A stretch of DNA of 44,920 nt from the NCBI GenBank assembly GCA_937922945.1, contig CAKZUP010000126.1, positions 1-44,920 of the forward strand, read 5' to 3'. A program made the position numbers and the translations under genes. The DNA comes from an uncultured Granulosicoccaceae bacterium. Its GTDB lineage: Bacteria > Pseudomonadota > Gammaproteobacteria > Granulosicoccales > Granulosicoccaceae. A model generated the notes under the pieces. That model was not told the origin of the DNA. It saw only the letters and a list, made by a program, of their open reading frames with translations, and ran no database searches. Positions 8,511 through 17,794 of this stretch are shown piece after piece (position 1 is the stretch's first letter; every line of letters begins with the position of its first letter).

Positions 8511-9137
8511 TTACCAGCCAATGATAGGCTGCTTGGATTCGCGTGCAATTTCAACCCGATCGGCCCAGCTGACTTCACCGGTTTGAATATTGGTGAGTTC
8601 CAGATTCAAGCTGTAGTAAACAAGCTCGCGTTTGTTCAGGCGCCATTGCTTAGGCTGCTTTTTCTCAATCGAACGTAGCGTGCCGGCAAGAATATAGTTT
8701 GCACCCAATTGCCTTCCTTCGATAATGCGTTGCTCTGGTGGAACAAAACCAGCGTATTGAAAATCGGCCTCATCGAGTGCGTTCTTGCGTTGCGCGCGAT
8801 TAACAAATCGGTATTCGCCCGCTTGAATGAGCGATAAACGGATGTCGTCACTAATGCCGCCGGTATTGATGTGTTCGGAGGTTTCGTTGGCGATACCGTA
8901 TGTGACAATAATGGGTTTGCCGGACTCACGGTTGAGGGCTGTGGTGTTCAGCAAACTGTCGGTAAATTTCGAAACAATTTCTTTTTTATCAGAAAAGTCG
9001 TAGTTCGCATCGTAGTGAACAGTGTCTTCTGCGGGGTTGATCGTGCGAGTGGTCGCTGCACAGCCTGTAGCCAATATAACCAGCGAGACAGCAGCAGCGC
9101 GCAGCGCTCCAACGTACCAGGTGCTTGAAAGTATCAT
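8511..9137 (-). CDS. lpoB: LpoB-like penicillin-binding protein activator lipoprotein
   Basis: 208 residues with signal peptide and lipobox ATGC (Cys26). The mature part carries the LpoB-family fold signature: KPIIVTYGIANETSEHINT, ISDDIRLSLIQAGEYRFV, GANYILAGTLRSI and a closing VSWADRVEIARE. In enterobacteria LpoB reaches through the peptidoglycan from the outer membrane to activate the bifunctional synthase PBP1b. This protein lacks a long disordered linker, as in many non-enteric homologues. The ATG is preceded by AAGGA at good spacing, and a sigma-70-like promoter lies at 9178-9206. First gene of an operon with the COG3014-type lipoprotein. Orthology to E. coli LpoB is likely but not proven. 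Confidence 0.8.
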   Translation of the reverse strand: MILSSTWYVGALRAAAVSLVILATGCAATTRTINPAEDTVHYDANYDFSDKKEIVSKFTDSLLNTTALNRESGKPIIVTYGIANETSEHINTGGISDDIRLSLIQAGEYRFVNRAQRKNALDEADFQYAGFVPPEQRIIEGRQLGANYILAGTLRSIEKKQPKQWRLNKRELVYYSLNLELTNIQTGEVSWADRVEIARESKQPIIGW

Positions 9138-9177
9138 GTGTGTTCCTTCGCGTGAGCGCGTGATTGGGTCAAGATTA

Positions 9178-9206
9178 GATATAGGTTTAGAGTGTGCAAT
9201 CTACAA
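9178..9206 (-). promoter_or_regulatory. Sigma-70-like promoter for the lpoB operon
   Basis: On the minus strand, TTGTAG (9206-9201), a 17-base spacer and TATATC (9183-9178). Predicted transcription start is near 9171, about 35 bases before the lpoB ATG. Unremarkable but well spaced. Confidence 0.5.
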
Positions 9207-9441
9207 GCCGTTCCTACAAGTAACGATATGTATCCGTATTAATACAGAGTGATTATGCTATTCAGGGCACAAATCAGCCCATTTTCAGCTCTCTTGATAG
9301 CTTGATAAACTTTATTTTGGCGATACCGGCCACATCTGGGCCTGCGGTATTGTGGCCTTGAATTGGGTGTGCTAATTTCGGTTAAAAGTGATTCGCCAAT
9401 GTTGCGAATTCGTTGCGTCTCGTATTGATGAAGATAGGCTC
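9207..9441. other. Non-coding divergent region
   Basis: Between lpoB and the small membrane protein gene. It contains an inverted repeat GGCCACA (9328-9334) / TGTGGCC (9351-9357) with an overlapping GATACCG/CGGTATT pairing, possibly a hairpin in the leader of the downstream gene. No gene seen. Confidence 0.35.
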
Positions 9442-9789
9442 ATGGATAACGCTCAGCATACCGATAGAAACAATCGAAAAACCCGAGGGCATCAAAGCTT
9501 GCAGCTCAGTAATCGCACGCGATTACTTATAATTCTGGCTAGTATTGGCGCATTTGGCTGTATGGTTTTTGGTTACCTTATGGAGCGCTCACTGGCGCCA
9601 GGCAGAGAATCTTCATATAACGGCTTCGCACATTTTGGTGAAATGCTGATCATTCCCGGTTTTCTGTGCTTCGGTGTTTTATTGGCCTTTTCGTTGAACG
9701 AGCTGTACAAAATCTACCGTACGCTGAACGACCCCAACACTTACCGAAGTCGTTCGTCACGTCGCAGCAGGCGTGAGCAACTGCACTAG
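9442..9789 (+). CDS. Small two-TM membrane protein of unknown function
   Basis: 115 residues from the ATG at 9442. The frame is open from 9388, but the extension has no good start. A polar N-terminus precedes a membrane segment (LLIILASIGAFGCMVFGYLM), a short glycine-rich loop, a second segment (MLIIPGFLCFGVLLAFSL) and a very basic, Ser/Arg-rich C-terminal tail. Both termini should face the cytoplasm. It lies alone between the divergent lpoB operon and the convergent glpK gene. Not recognised; the Arg-rich tail could bind acidic lipid or nucleic acid, but that is speculation. Confidence 0.55.
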   Translation: MDNAQHTDRNNRKTRGHQSLQLSNRTRLLIILASIGAFGCMVFGYLMERSLAPGRESSYNGFAHFGEMLIIPGFLCFGVLLAFSLNELYKIYRTLNDPNTYRSRSSRRSRREQLH

Positions 9790-9839
9790 TTACCTCTGCT
9801 TGTTTCGCCTGCTATTTAAAGTCGATCTAGAAACCCGAT

Positions 9840-11327
9840 CTACAAAGTCGATCGCGTTCGGCTGATCGCGTTCCGCCAACCTGCCACCGCGCTATCTCGT
9901 GCACTGTTCTCCATCGCAGGTTCGAAGGCGCGATCTTGTTGCCAGTTGCTGGTTAGATCGTCAAGCGATTGGTAGATCCCGCATTGGAGTCCCGCCAAAT
10001 AAGCAGCCCCGAGAGCGGTTGTTTCTGTTTGCTTCGGACGTTGAACCGGGATGTTGAGGATATCGGCGAGCGTTTGTGAGAGCCAATTGTTTTTAACCAT
10101 CCCGCCATCGACACGAACCGTTTCCAATGATGCGCCATCACTTCGTATAGCATCGAACAAGTCCATGGTTTGAAAGCATACCGACTCCAGTGCAGCTCTG
10201 GCCAATTCCTTTGGGCCGGTATCGCGCGTGAGTCCAAAGATCGCTCCGCGAGCGTCCGGATCCCAATACGGAGCACCCATACCCGTAAACGCAGGCACAA
10301 GATAGACACCTTGATTGTCGCTCAATGCTTTGGCCATGGATTCAGTTTCATCTGCCGATGCAATAACACCCAAGCCGTCTCGTAGCCATTGAACCGCTGC
10401 ACCGGCAACAAATATCGAGCCTTCTATGGCGTAGGTTGTTTTACCGTTCAGTCGATAGGCAATGGTTGTCAGCATTTTATTCTTCGACTGAATCGCTTTG
10501 TCACCCGTATTGAGCATAACGAAACACCCGGTACCGTAGGTGCTCTTAACCATACCGGCTTCAAAACAAACCTGGCCAATTGAGGCTGCATGCTGATCGC
10601 CTGCAACACCGCATATTGGTAGAGAGGTGCCTAGAATGGCGGTATCGGTTTGTCCGAAATCAGCAGCACAGTCTTTCACTTCAGGTAGCAAAGCTTTTGG
10701 TACATCAAGAAGATCGAGTTGCGCGGCATCCCATTCATTGGTGTGTATATTGAACAATAAGGTTCTGCAGGCATTCGTTGTATCGGTTGCGTGAACAGCG
10801 CCATTGGTCAGACGCCAAATAAGAAAACTATCCATCGTGCCAAATGCGAGTTCTCCGTTTTCCGCGCGCTGTCGTGCGCCTTCGACATTGTCGAGCAGCC
10901 AGGCTACTTTGGTGCCGGAGAAATAGGGGTCGAGTAGTAAGCCGGTGCGCTCTGTTACGCTGGCTTCATGGCCAGCATCTTTAAGCGTTTTGCATAACGG
11001 GGCGGTTCGACGATCTTGCCAGACGATGGCATTGTGAATGGCTTTGCCGGTTTTTCTATCCCAGATAACCGTTGTTTCACGTTGGTTAGTTATTCCGATA
11101 GCCGCAACCTCACGACCCAGATCGATGGCTTTCTTCAACACCTCTTTGCATACCGCGAGGGTGGTGCTCCATATTTCCTCGGGATCGTGTTCCACCCAAC
11201 CGGATTGCGGGTAGATCTGGGTAAATTCCTGCTGAGCCACGGCAATGCTAGAGCCGTCTTTTTCGAAGAGCATGGCACGTGAACTTGTTGTGCCTTGATC
11301 GATACTAAGGATGAGCGGCTGTGGCAT
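9840..11327 (-). CDS. glpK: Glycerol kinase
   Basis: 495 residues, the usual length. Phosphorylates glycerol to sn-glycerol 3-phosphate with ATP in the cytoplasm. FGGY-family signatures are intact: the phosphate loop [14 protein letters not shown] at the N-terminus, [26 protein letters not shown], the family signature around [20 protein letters not shown] and the nucleotide-binding GVAGDQHAA. Divergent from glpD, with which it forms the glycerol utilisation pathway. No glpF or glpR is seen in the window. The intergenic region holds TTCGTTTG repeats that could be GlpR operators. Confidence 0.97.
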   Translation of the reverse strand: MPQPLILSIDQGTTSSRAMLFEKDGSSIAVAQQEFTQIYPQSGWVEHDPEEIWSTTLAVCKEVLKKAIDLGREVAAIGITNQRETTVIWDRKTGKAIHNAIVWQDRRTAPLCKTLKDAGHEASVTERTGLLLDPYFSGTKVAWLLDNVEGARQRAENGELAFGTMDSFLIWRLTNGAVHATDTTNACRTLLFNIHTNEWDAAQLDLLDVPKALLPEVKDCAADFGQTDTAILGTSLPICGVAGDQHAASIGQVCFEAGMVKSTYGTGCFVMLNTGDKAIQSKNKMLTTIAYRLNGKTTYAIEGSIFVAGAAVQWLRDGLGVIASADETESMAKALSDNQGVYLVPAFTGMGAPYWDPDARGAIFGLTRDTGPKELARAALESVCFQTMDLFDAIRSDGASLETVRVDGGMVKNNWLSQTLADILNIPVQRPKQTETTALGAAYLAGLQCGIYQSLDDLTSNWQQDRAFEPAMENSARDSAVAGWRNAISRTRSTL

Positions 11328-11431
11328 GGGATCTCCGTGTTTTTCGTATAATTGCGTGGTCGATCTGGTGATCTTCGCGCTTGTTAGTCATTATTCAAAC
11401 GCAGCCGATATTATCATTTAATAGAGCATGG

Positions 11432-11476
11432 TTCGTTTGACATTCGTTTGTAATGCAAATATCATAATAAACGAAT
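11432..11476. promoter_or_regulatory. Candidate GlpR (DeoR-family) operators between glpK and glpD
   Basis: TTCGTTTG occurs twice as direct repeats 11 bp apart (11432-11439 and 11443-11450), and ATTCGTTT (11442-11449) is mirrored by AAACGAAT (11469-11476). DeoR-family repressors commonly recognise TTCG/TTTCGTTT-type half-sites on one face of the helix. The placement between two divergent glycerol genes fits. Assignment to GlpR is inferred. Confidence 0.45.
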
Positions 11477-11518
11477 CTAGCGCGCTTGCATCAATTTAAT
11501 TTCATCTTAGGAATTATC

Positions 11519-13069
11519 ATGTCCGGGGAAGAAAAATTGCCTGAATCCGAATTTGACCTGGTCGTTATCGGCGGCGGTATCAACGGCGCTGGCATAGCCC
11601 GTGATGCGGCAGGGCGCGGATTACGCGTGCTGCTCGTTGAGAAAGATGACTTGGCGGAACACACTTCGTCTGCCAGTACCAAACTAATTCACGGTGGTTT
11701 GCGCTACCTTGAGCACTACGACTTTCTGCTGGTGCGTCATGCACTGCAAGAGCGCGAGGTATTGCTTCGGGCAGCGCCTCATATCATCTGGCCACTCCGA
11801 TTCGTACTTCCACATCATAAGGCATTGCGGCCGAAGTGGCTGATTCGCCTTGGTCTGTTTTTATATGATCATATTGGCGGGCGTAAGCTTTTGCCTGCAT
11901 CACATTCCCTCGATCTCACCAAACATGTCAGTGGCGATGCACTCAAGAGTGAATATCAGAGTGGTTTTGAGTATTCCGACTGTTGGGTACAGGATGCACG
12001 TTTGGTTACGTTAAACGTTATGGATGCCGCCGAACGCGGATGCGATGTGCGCACGCGCTGTGAATGCACCGATCTGGTTAGAGTGGATGGCCAGTGGAAC
12101 ATCCATTTATACAATAAGCTGGACGAATCAGAATCGGTGGTGACCGCCAAAGCGGTTGTCAACGCATCAGGACCTTGGGTTGAAGCAACACTCGATCTCG
12201 ATGAAGAGCATGATTCAAAGCATGGGGTGCGACTGGTTAAGGGTAGCCATGTTGTTGTTCCCAGACTGTTCGACCATGACTACACCTACATTTTCCAGAA
12301 CGCCGATAATCGCGTTTTATTTGCCGTGCCTTATGAAACAGATTACACGCTACTTGGCACTACCGATGTGGAAGTGGATGACAAGCCCAGCAAACAACAG
12401 ATCGATAATAATGAAATTGAATACATTTGCCAGGCGGTTGGTGAGTACTTCAAAGTACCGGTAAGCCCGGATTCTGTGGTGTGGTCATATTCAGGTGTTA
12501 GACCGCTATACGATGATGCATCAGAGAACGCATCGAAGGTCACGCGCGATTACAAACTGGATTTGGACGAGCGCAAAGGTGCACCAATATTGTCTGTTTA
12601 TGGCGGCAAAATAACCACCTACAGAAAGCTGGCTGAGCAGGCAGTGGACATGCTAAGCGAGCATTTAAGCAGCAGTAAAACCACGTGGACGGCAAACGCG
12701 CCATTACCAGGTGGTGATATTGCCAATGCTGATTTCGATCGTTTTTTAACTGAAATGAAACAACATTATCCGTGGGTGGACGAAACGCTGCTGCTGGATT
12801 ACGCGCGTAATTACGGCACGCGAATTCATGCGTTGTTGGCTGAAGCCAGTTGCATGGACGATCTTGGGCAACACTTTGGTGGGCCGCTGTATCAAAAAGA
12901 AGTGGACTATCTGGTAAGGCATGAATGGGCCCGTACCGCGGAAGATATCCTGTGGCGCCGAACCAAAAAAGGTTTACACAGTGGCGCTAACGCCGGCGGC
13001 CCGCTGCAATCCTATCTTAATGATGCTTATGCGTTTGAAGCTGGGGCTGTTTTACCCAAAGTATCCTAG
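11519..13069 (+). CDS. glpD: Aerobic glycerol-3-phosphate dehydrogenase
   Basis: 516 residues from the ATG at 11519, which has AGGA 6 bases upstream; the frame opens at 11486 without a ribosome site. Membrane-associated FAD enzyme that oxidises glycerol 3-phosphate to dihydroxyacetone phosphate and feeds electrons to ubiquinone. The N-terminal FAD dinucleotide fold VVIGGGINGAGIARDAAGRG is present, followed by the family motif TSSASTKLIHGGLRYLEHY and, later, SVYGGKITTYRKLAEQAV. The C-terminal helical domain contains EWARTAEDILWRRTKKGLH. It works with the divergent glpK. A hairpin GCGCCA/TGGCGC spans its stop codon. Confidence 0.96.
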   Translation: MSGEEKLPESEFDLVVIGGGINGAGIARDAAGRGLRVLLVEKDDLAEHTSSASTKLIHGGLRYLEHYDFLLVRHALQEREVLLRAAPHIIWPLRFVLPHHKALRPKWLIRLGLFLYDHIGGRKLLPASHSLDLTKHVSGDALKSEYQSGFEYSDCWVQDARLVTLNVMDAAERGCDVRTRCECTDLVRVDGQWNIHLYNKLDESESVVTAKAVVNASGPWVEATLDLDEEHDSKHGVRLVKGSHVVVPRLFDHDYTYIFQNADNRVLFAVPYETDYTLLGTTDVEVDDKPSKQQIDNNEIEYICQAVGEYFKVPVSPDSVVWSYSGVRPLYDDASENASKVTRDYKLDLDERKGAPILSVYGGKITTYRKLAEQAVDMLSEHLSSSKTTWTANAPLPGGDIANADFDRFLTEMKQHYPWVDETLLLDYARNYGTRIHALLAEASCMDDLGQHFGGPLYQKEVDYLVRHEWARTAEDILWRRTKKGLHSGANAGGPLQSYLNDAYAFEAGAVLPKVS

Positions 13070-13087
13070 CGCCAAGGTAAATGGCGC
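13069..13087. terminator. Hairpin at the glpD stop codon
   Basis: GCGCCA-AGGTAAA-TGGCGC, a perfect 6-bp stem overlapping the last base of the glpD stop, between convergent genes. There is no T-run. It may stabilise the 3' end or assist termination. Confidence 0.35.
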
Positions 13088-13100
13088 ACGGCATAGGGCA

Positions 13101-14669
13101 TTACGCCGCGCGTAGTACGCTTGCATCGGGCGATTCCAGCCACTTGGCCAATGAATCGATGTCGGTCGGTGGGTAGATGACATGCCCTTGAATAAGGTTG
13201 CAGCCTAGCTTGGCCAGTATGTCTCTGTCCTCAACCGATTCAACCACGGTTGCTATAACCGCTGCGTTCATTTGCTCCGCAAGATTAATAATGCTTGCAA
13301 CCAGTGTCTGCTTTTCTTTGTTGTTTTTTAATTCGCAGCATAGTGAACTGTCGAGTTTAATGCTGTGTGGCTTCAGATGAAGTACGGCTTGCAGGTTACT
13401 GTTCGACCCACCAAAATTACTTAAACTAATGCCATAACCTGCATCCCGTAACGATTCCAAATTCGCTTGCATCACCTTGTCTGTATCGATTGGTTTGCCG
13501 TCTTCTATTATCTCCAGACTCACCTGAGAGGCAGATAAGCATTGTTGTTCGGTTTCGTTTTGCAGGTATCGAACGCTTTCGGGTTCGCGCAAACGCGCCA
13601 TAGGCGCAGTAATGCTGAATTTGGATACATCGGTATTGCCTTCGCTAAGTCGGCGAATGCCTTTTAAACACTGATTAAACATTTCTCTGTCGATGGCGCG
13701 TAATATTTTCTCATCTGCGTGTTGTTCAAATTCCGAAAAACTCATTAGACCCAGGCTGCTGTGTTTCCAGCGCGCCATAGCCTGAATGCCAGAGACGATA
13801 CCCGATTGCATGCAAAAGGTTGGCTGGAAGTGGGCAATAATGCTGCCGTTCTCACAGGCCTTGCTTAGTTCTTTTTTCATCGATTGCACGGTGTCGAATC
13901 GCGTTCGCATTTGCGTTTGATACACATGGAACTGATTGCGGCCCTTTTCCTTCGATGTGTACAGCGCCAGATCGGCGTTTTGCAACCACACATCAGGGTC
14001 AAGATTGGTATCGTAATTCTTAAAAGCAACCCCAATACTGACACCAACCTGGTACTGGTGGCCTTGCAGTTGCATTGGCTTATTCAATGAGTTGATCAGT
14101 CGCCCTGCCAATTCCACCATGGTTTGTTCGCTGCCGATTTCCGGGCAGGCGACAACGAATTCATCACCACCAATACGAGCGACCATATCACCCGGGCGGA
14201 TGTTGGCGCTGAGCCGATTAGCCACCACGATCAATACCTCATCACCGGCGGCATGGCCGAGTGAATCGTTTATCTGTTTGAACCTGTCCAAGTCGATCTG
14301 AAGAATAGCGCCTTGGTTCTCATGGCCTAGAATCTCGTGCAAGCACTCAAATAGTTTTCGGCGATTGGGTAGCTCGGTTAACGGGTCGAGCATGGCCAGA
14401 CGTTCCATTTCCAGCTCAGAATTTGATTGTTGCTGCGATTTCTCGAGTACCGCATTCACGTCGTGCACTGCAACAAGTAAGGTCGTGAGTTTGGCGACAG
14501 AGTCGACCGATGCATCGGTCGAGCAAACAAATCCGGCTTTACGCGCAGGTAGGCCTACCCATTGCTCAGAATCGAGCAATGTCGGTTCGCCAGACACCAG
14601 TTTAATGCCACCAACTTGCTGAATCAGCTCGTTTAGTTCACTGCTCGAAGGATATTGCCCAATGTTCAT
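13101..14669 (-). CDS. GGDEF diguanylate cyclase with degenerate EAL domain
   Basis: 522 residues, no membrane segment. Residues 1-85 form a short unassigned sensor region and about 85-110 a linker helix. A full GGDEF domain has DPLTELPNRRKLFE, the intact catalytic motif RIGGDEFVV near residue 167 and an inhibitory RxxD site (RPGD) five residues before it, so cyclic di-GMP synthesis with product inhibition is expected. The C-terminal domain is EAL-like, but the EALxRW motif reads IQAMARW and the DDFG metal motif reads SNFGG. Phosphodiesterase activity is therefore very unlikely; the domain may only bind or sense. Cytoplasmic. It is divergent from the DegQ-type gene and convergent with glpD. 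Confidence 0.9.
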   Translation of the reverse strand: MNIGQYPSSSELNELIQQVGGIKLVSGEPTLLDSEQWVGLPARKAGFVCSTDASVDSVAKLTTLLVAVHDVNAVLEKSQQQSNSELEMERLAMLDPLTELPNRRKLFECLHEILGHENQGAILQIDLDRFKQINDSLGHAAGDEVLIVVANRLSANIRPGDMVARIGGDEFVVACPEIGSEQTMVELAGRLINSLNKPMQLQGHQYQVGVSIGVAFKNYDTNLDPDVWLQNADLALYTSKEKGRNQFHVYQTQMRTRFDTVQSMKKELSKACENGSIIAHFQPTFCMQSGIVSGIQAMARWKHSSLGLMSFSEFEQHADEKILRAIDREMFNQCLKGIRRLSEGNTDVSKFSITAPMARLREPESVRYLQNETEQQCLSASQVSLEIIEDGKPIDTDKVMQANLESLRDAGYGISLSNFGGSNSNLQAVLHLKPHSIKLDSSLCCELKNNKEKQTLVASIINLAEQMNAAVIATVVESVEDRDILAKLGCNLIQGHVIYPPTDIDSLAKWLESPDASVLRAA

Positions 14670-14985
14670 CTATGCTTGCTTTATGTTGCTAATGGCGGAT
14701 ACCAATGGGTGAGATTGGCGCAGCTATAGGTAAGTTGTCGGCGCGTGGACTGCGCTCTGTATCTTTGCGGATAACTCATGAGGAGACGCATTGCCGATTT
14801 TAGACACTTGGTTGACCGAGCGTGATCTGATCCTCAATAAATCTGTGAACCGATTACCATCCGTCAAGCGCTCTCACTATCTGCCTTTTTTGGTTTAATC
14901 TGCAATCACCCCACAATGAAAAACTTTTATGCTGGGGTAGTATTAAGCGAGATAGCACCCACTTTCGTTAGATCTGAAACAGTTC
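14670..14985. other. Non-coding divergent region
   Basis: Between the GGDEF gene and the second protease. It holds an inverted repeat ACCCCA (14908-14913) / TGGGGT (14933-14938), with A/T-rich sequence between that pairs further (AATG/CAT). This could be an operator about 50 bases upstream of the protease start. No small gene is convincing. Confidence 0.4.
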
Positions 14986-16419
14986 ATGTATGTCCTTGCT
15001 GGTATTGGGAAAATGACAGATAACTTTGTGCATTCAGTGATGAAGCAATGGCTCTCTTGCCTGACAATGCTCACTCAGCGAATCTCCTTATCGCTGCTTA
15101 TTTGCGTGTCCTCGGGCGCTGTAGCAACGGGTGTTCCGTGGAGCAATGCCTGGAGTGGTTCGTTACCGCTGGTGGTCGATGGGCAGCAATTGCCAAGCCT
15201 TGCGCCTATGCTGGAAGCAGTTACGCCGGCGGTGGTTAATATCTCTACGGTTGGTCGGCTACGGCCATCCAATGCCCTGATGAATGATCCATTTTTCAGG
15301 CGCTTTTTCGATCTGCCAGAAGCGCCGTCTCAAACTCAACCGCAAAGCCTCGGGTCGGGGGTTATTGTCGATGCAGAGGCCGGCCTAATCGTTACCAACA
15401 ATCATGTTATCGCCAATGCCAGTGAGATATGGGTGGCGTTAAGTGATGGTCGTGAGGCAAAAGCTGTTGTGATTGGTACCGACCCCCGCGCCGATGTTGC
15501 GCTAATCAAAATAGAGCTGGATGAGCTTGTTGCTCTTGAATGGGCGAATTCTGATGCATTGCGCGTTGGCGATTTCTGCGTGGCCATCGGCAACCCATTT
15601 GGTCTTGGGCAAACCGTCACCTCGGGTATCGTCAGTGCGTTGGACAGGAGTGGTTTGGGTATAGAGGATTTCGAAGACTTTATACAAACCGATGCGTCCA
15701 TTAATCCTGGCAATAGCGGCGGTGCGCTGGTTGACTTATCCGGCCGACTCATCGGCATCAACACAGCTATTGTTGGCCCCTCCGGTGGCAACGTTGGAAT
15801 TGGCTTTGCCATCCCCGCCAACATGGCGGTTGATATCATTGAGCAGCTATTGGTTCATGGTGAAGTAAAGCGTGGCGAACTCGGGATTGCGGCACAGCCT
15901 TTAACCCCTAAGCTTGCAAAAGCTTTCGGTGTTAACGCGCGATACGGCGTTGTCATTGGCAGAATTCGCGCCGACTCACCGGCTGACAAAGCCGGCTTAC
16001 AGGTGGGTGACGTTATCACGTCCATCGATGATAAACCGGTTAGGGATGTTCGCTCTGTTAAAAACCGGATTGGCTTGGTTCGGTTAGGTCAGCGTTTGAA
16101 ATTGGGTGTTATACGCAATGGCAAACCGATCAATATCAGTGCAACCATTGAAGAGCTGAGCTTAGGGAATGCGTTGCTCGATGGTGCGGTCTTTGCTCAG
16201 GAGCTCACGCGTAATGGTCGTCCGTATGTGATTATCGAATCCATTGAACCGGGTAGTGTGATGGACGAAGCCGGGCTGCAGGCAGGCGATATTATTTTGT
16301 CGATCAACAAGCAATATGTTGAAACTGTTGATGCGTTGGAGCGCAGGGCGGCGAAGAATAAGTCTTTACTGTTGTTGGTGCAGCGTGGACAAATAACGGA
16401 CTATGTTGAACTAAAGTGA
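14986..16419 (+). CDS. degQ: DegQ-type periplasmic serine endoprotease
   Basis: 477 residues from the first ATG; starts at 15013 or 15040 would also leave a full signal peptide (hydrophobic ISLSLLICVSSGAVA). HtrA family: His in VTNNHVIAN, Asp in RADVALIKIE and Ser in NPGNSGGALVD. Two PDZ domains follow, one from GELGIAAQPL and one ending the protein (IIESIEPGSV to the C-terminus). Degrades unfolded proteins in the periplasm. The sequence lacks the long, Gln-rich LA loop of DegP: residues between the signal peptide and the catalytic domain are short. That is why I prefer DegQ. It lies alone, convergent with moaE, and is distinct from the protease at 359-1882. Confidence 0.9.
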   Translation: MYVLAGIGKMTDNFVHSVMKQWLSCLTMLTQRISLSLLICVSSGAVATGVPWSNAWSGSLPLVVDGQQLPSLAPMLEAVTPAVVNISTVGRLRPSNALMNDPFFRRFFDLPEAPSQTQPQSLGSGVIVDAEAGLIVTNNHVIANASEIWVALSDGREAKAVVIGTDPRADVALIKIELDELVALEWANSDALRVGDFCVAIGNPFGLGQTVTSGIVSALDRSGLGIEDFEDFIQTDASINPGNSGGALVDLSGRLIGINTAIVGPSGGNVGIGFAIPANMAVDIIEQLLVHGEVKRGELGIAAQPLTPKLAKAFGVNARYGVVIGRIRADSPADKAGLQVGDVITSIDDKPVRDVRSVKNRIGLVRLGQRLKLGVIRNGKPINISATIEELSLGNALLDGAVFAQELTRNGRPYVIIESIEPGSVMDEAGLQAGDIILSINKQYVETVDALERRAAKNKSLLLLVQRGQITDYVELK

Positions 16420-16470
16420 CACGGCATCGCACTTGTACTTCAACATTTTTTGCTCAAGTTAAGTCGGTTG

Positions 16471-16908
16471 CTAGTAGCCGGGCGTGTTACGTTCAACCCA
16501 ACGATGCGATCCGTCTTTAAGGGTTTCTTTTTTCCAGAACGGTGCGCGGCTCTTTAATGCTTCCATTAAAAAACGGCAAGCATCAAAGGCTGCCGCACGA
16601 TGCGCTGACCAAACTACCGTTAGTACGATGGGTTGCCCCGGCTCAATCGCGCCAACCCGGTGTACAATAAGCGCGTCATCAATTGGCCATTTTTGTTTGG
16701 CATCGTGAATGACCGCTTCAAGTTCTTTTTCAGTCATGCCCTCATAGTGTTCGAGCATCATGCCGATAACATCGTCTCCTTCGTTAACGTTGCGCATGGT
16801 GCCGATAAAACTCGCCGTTGCTCCAAAGCTGCCGGTTGGCAGCGTAGCCTCATGTGCCGCTTGCATGGCTATGGGGTCGAACGGTTCAGGCTTGATCAGA
16901 ACAGGCAT
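16471..16908 (-). CDS. moaE: Molybdopterin synthase catalytic subunit MoaE
   Basis: 145 residues, the usual size. With thiocarboxylated MoaD it inserts two sulfurs into cyclic pyranopterin monophosphate to make molybdopterin. The family motifs are present: FIGTMRNVNEGD, LEHYEGMTEKEL, HRVGAIEPGQP, VVWSAHRAAAFDACRFLME, and the lysine-rich active site KSRAPFWKKET near residue 120. It starts 5 bases after the moaD stop, so the two subunits are co-translated. moaC is divergent. Confidence 0.96.
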   Translation of the reverse strand: MPVLIKPEPFDPIAMQAAHEATLPTGSFGATASFIGTMRNVNEGDDVIGMMLEHYEGMTEKELEAVIHDAKQKWPIDDALIVHRVGAIEPGQPIVLTVVWSAHRAAAFDACRFLMEALKSRAPFWKKETLKDGSHRWVERNTPGY

Positions 16909-16913
16909 ACGTT

Positions 16914-17144
16914 TTAGCCACCGGTAATGGGTGGAAAGAATGCCACTTCGTCGCCATCATTAACTGGCGCGTCTGGCTCCTGATGCTCAAGATTGACTGA
17001 GCACAGAACATGCGGTGGCATGGGCACATCGGTGGCCAGTTTCCAGACATCGCCGATGGTTTTAGCTTGCGACCCGTCTACTTCGGTATTCGGGTTTATG
17101 ATTTGCTCGCGCAAACTGGCAAAGAATTTGACTCTAATAGTCAT
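16914..17144 (-). CDS. moaD: Molybdopterin synthase sulfur carrier subunit MoaD
   Basis: 76 residues if started at [14 protein letters not shown], which fits the family length; the frame is open to 17180 with other possible ATGs. Ubiquitin-like fold ending in the essential Gly-Gly (FFPPITGG), which is adenylated and thiocarboxylated before delivering sulfur to MoaE. First gene of moaD-moaE. The divergent moaC start at 17205 leaves only about 60 bases, so the two promoters must overlap or be shared. No clear ribosome site supports any one start. Confidence 0.9.
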   Translation of the reverse strand: MTIRVKFFASLREQIINPNTEVDGSQAKTIGDVWKLATDVPMPPHVLCSVNLEHQEPDAPVNDGDEVAFFPPITGG

Positions 17145-17204
17145 GTGCATATCCGACTTAGGGTCTACCATGATACCCAAAGTCCAGCAGGTCGAGGAAG
17201 GAAG

Positions 17205-17684
17205 ATGAGTGAGCTAACCCATTTTAATGAAGCCGGTAATGCCCATATGGTCGATGTGGGGGGAAAAGAGGTAACCCATCGGGTGGCCGTGGCGGGCGGC
17301 GTTATCCGTATGCTGCCTGAAACTCATGCGATGGTTTGCGCAGGAACCCACAAAAAAGGGGATGTTTTAGGCATTTCCCGGGTCGCAGGCATCATGGCTG
17401 CAAAGAGAACCAGTGAGTTGATCCCTCTTTGCCACCCGATCGGACTCACCCGGGTCGATATTGAATTTCAGACAGACCGTTCTGATGTAGAAATTCACGC
17501 TCAGGTGCGCGCCGAGGTGCATTCTCAAACCGGCGTGGAAATGGAGGCACTCATCGGGTTGCAGGTGGCCTTATCGACCATCTACGACATGTGCAAGGCG
17601 GTTGATCGCGGTATGGTTATCAGTGACGTTAAATTGCTGGAAAAAATGGGTGGGAAGTCGGGCCACTATAAAGTGGAAGAATAG
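17205..17684 (+). CDS. moaC: Cyclic pyranopterin monophosphate synthase MoaC
   Basis: 159 residues from the ATG at 17205, preceded by GAGGAAGGA; this matches the family length, so the longer open frame from 17010 is not used. Second step of molybdenum cofactor synthesis: converts the cyclic 7,8-dihydro-GTP product of MoaA to cyclic pyranopterin monophosphate. Conserved blocks [51 protein letters not shown] and [11 protein letters not shown] contain the active-site Lys and Asp. Divergent from moaD-moaE. moaA is not in the window. An inverted repeat CAATTGC/GCAATTG (17705-17731) follows the stop. Confidence 0.97.
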   Translation: MSELTHFNEAGNAHMVDVGGKEVTHRVAVAGGVIRMLPETHAMVCAGTHKKGDVLGISRVAGIMAAKRTSELIPLCHPIGLTRVDIEFQTDRSDVEIHAQVRAEVHSQTGVEMEALIGLQVALSTIYDMCKAVDRGMVISDVKLLEKMGGKSGHYKVEE

Positions 17685-17794
17685 AAAGCGGAAGAATAGC
17701 TTTTCAATTGCAAAGAGAGTATCCGCAATTGGGCAGGCCTTGGAAAGATTTTATAGCGTGTTATCGCGCAAATTAATGCTTAAGGGCAATTAAA

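Noticed and set aside
17010-17204. N-terminal extension of moaC
   Set aside because: It runs antisense to moaD; the ATG at 17205 has a strong ribosome site and gives the family length.
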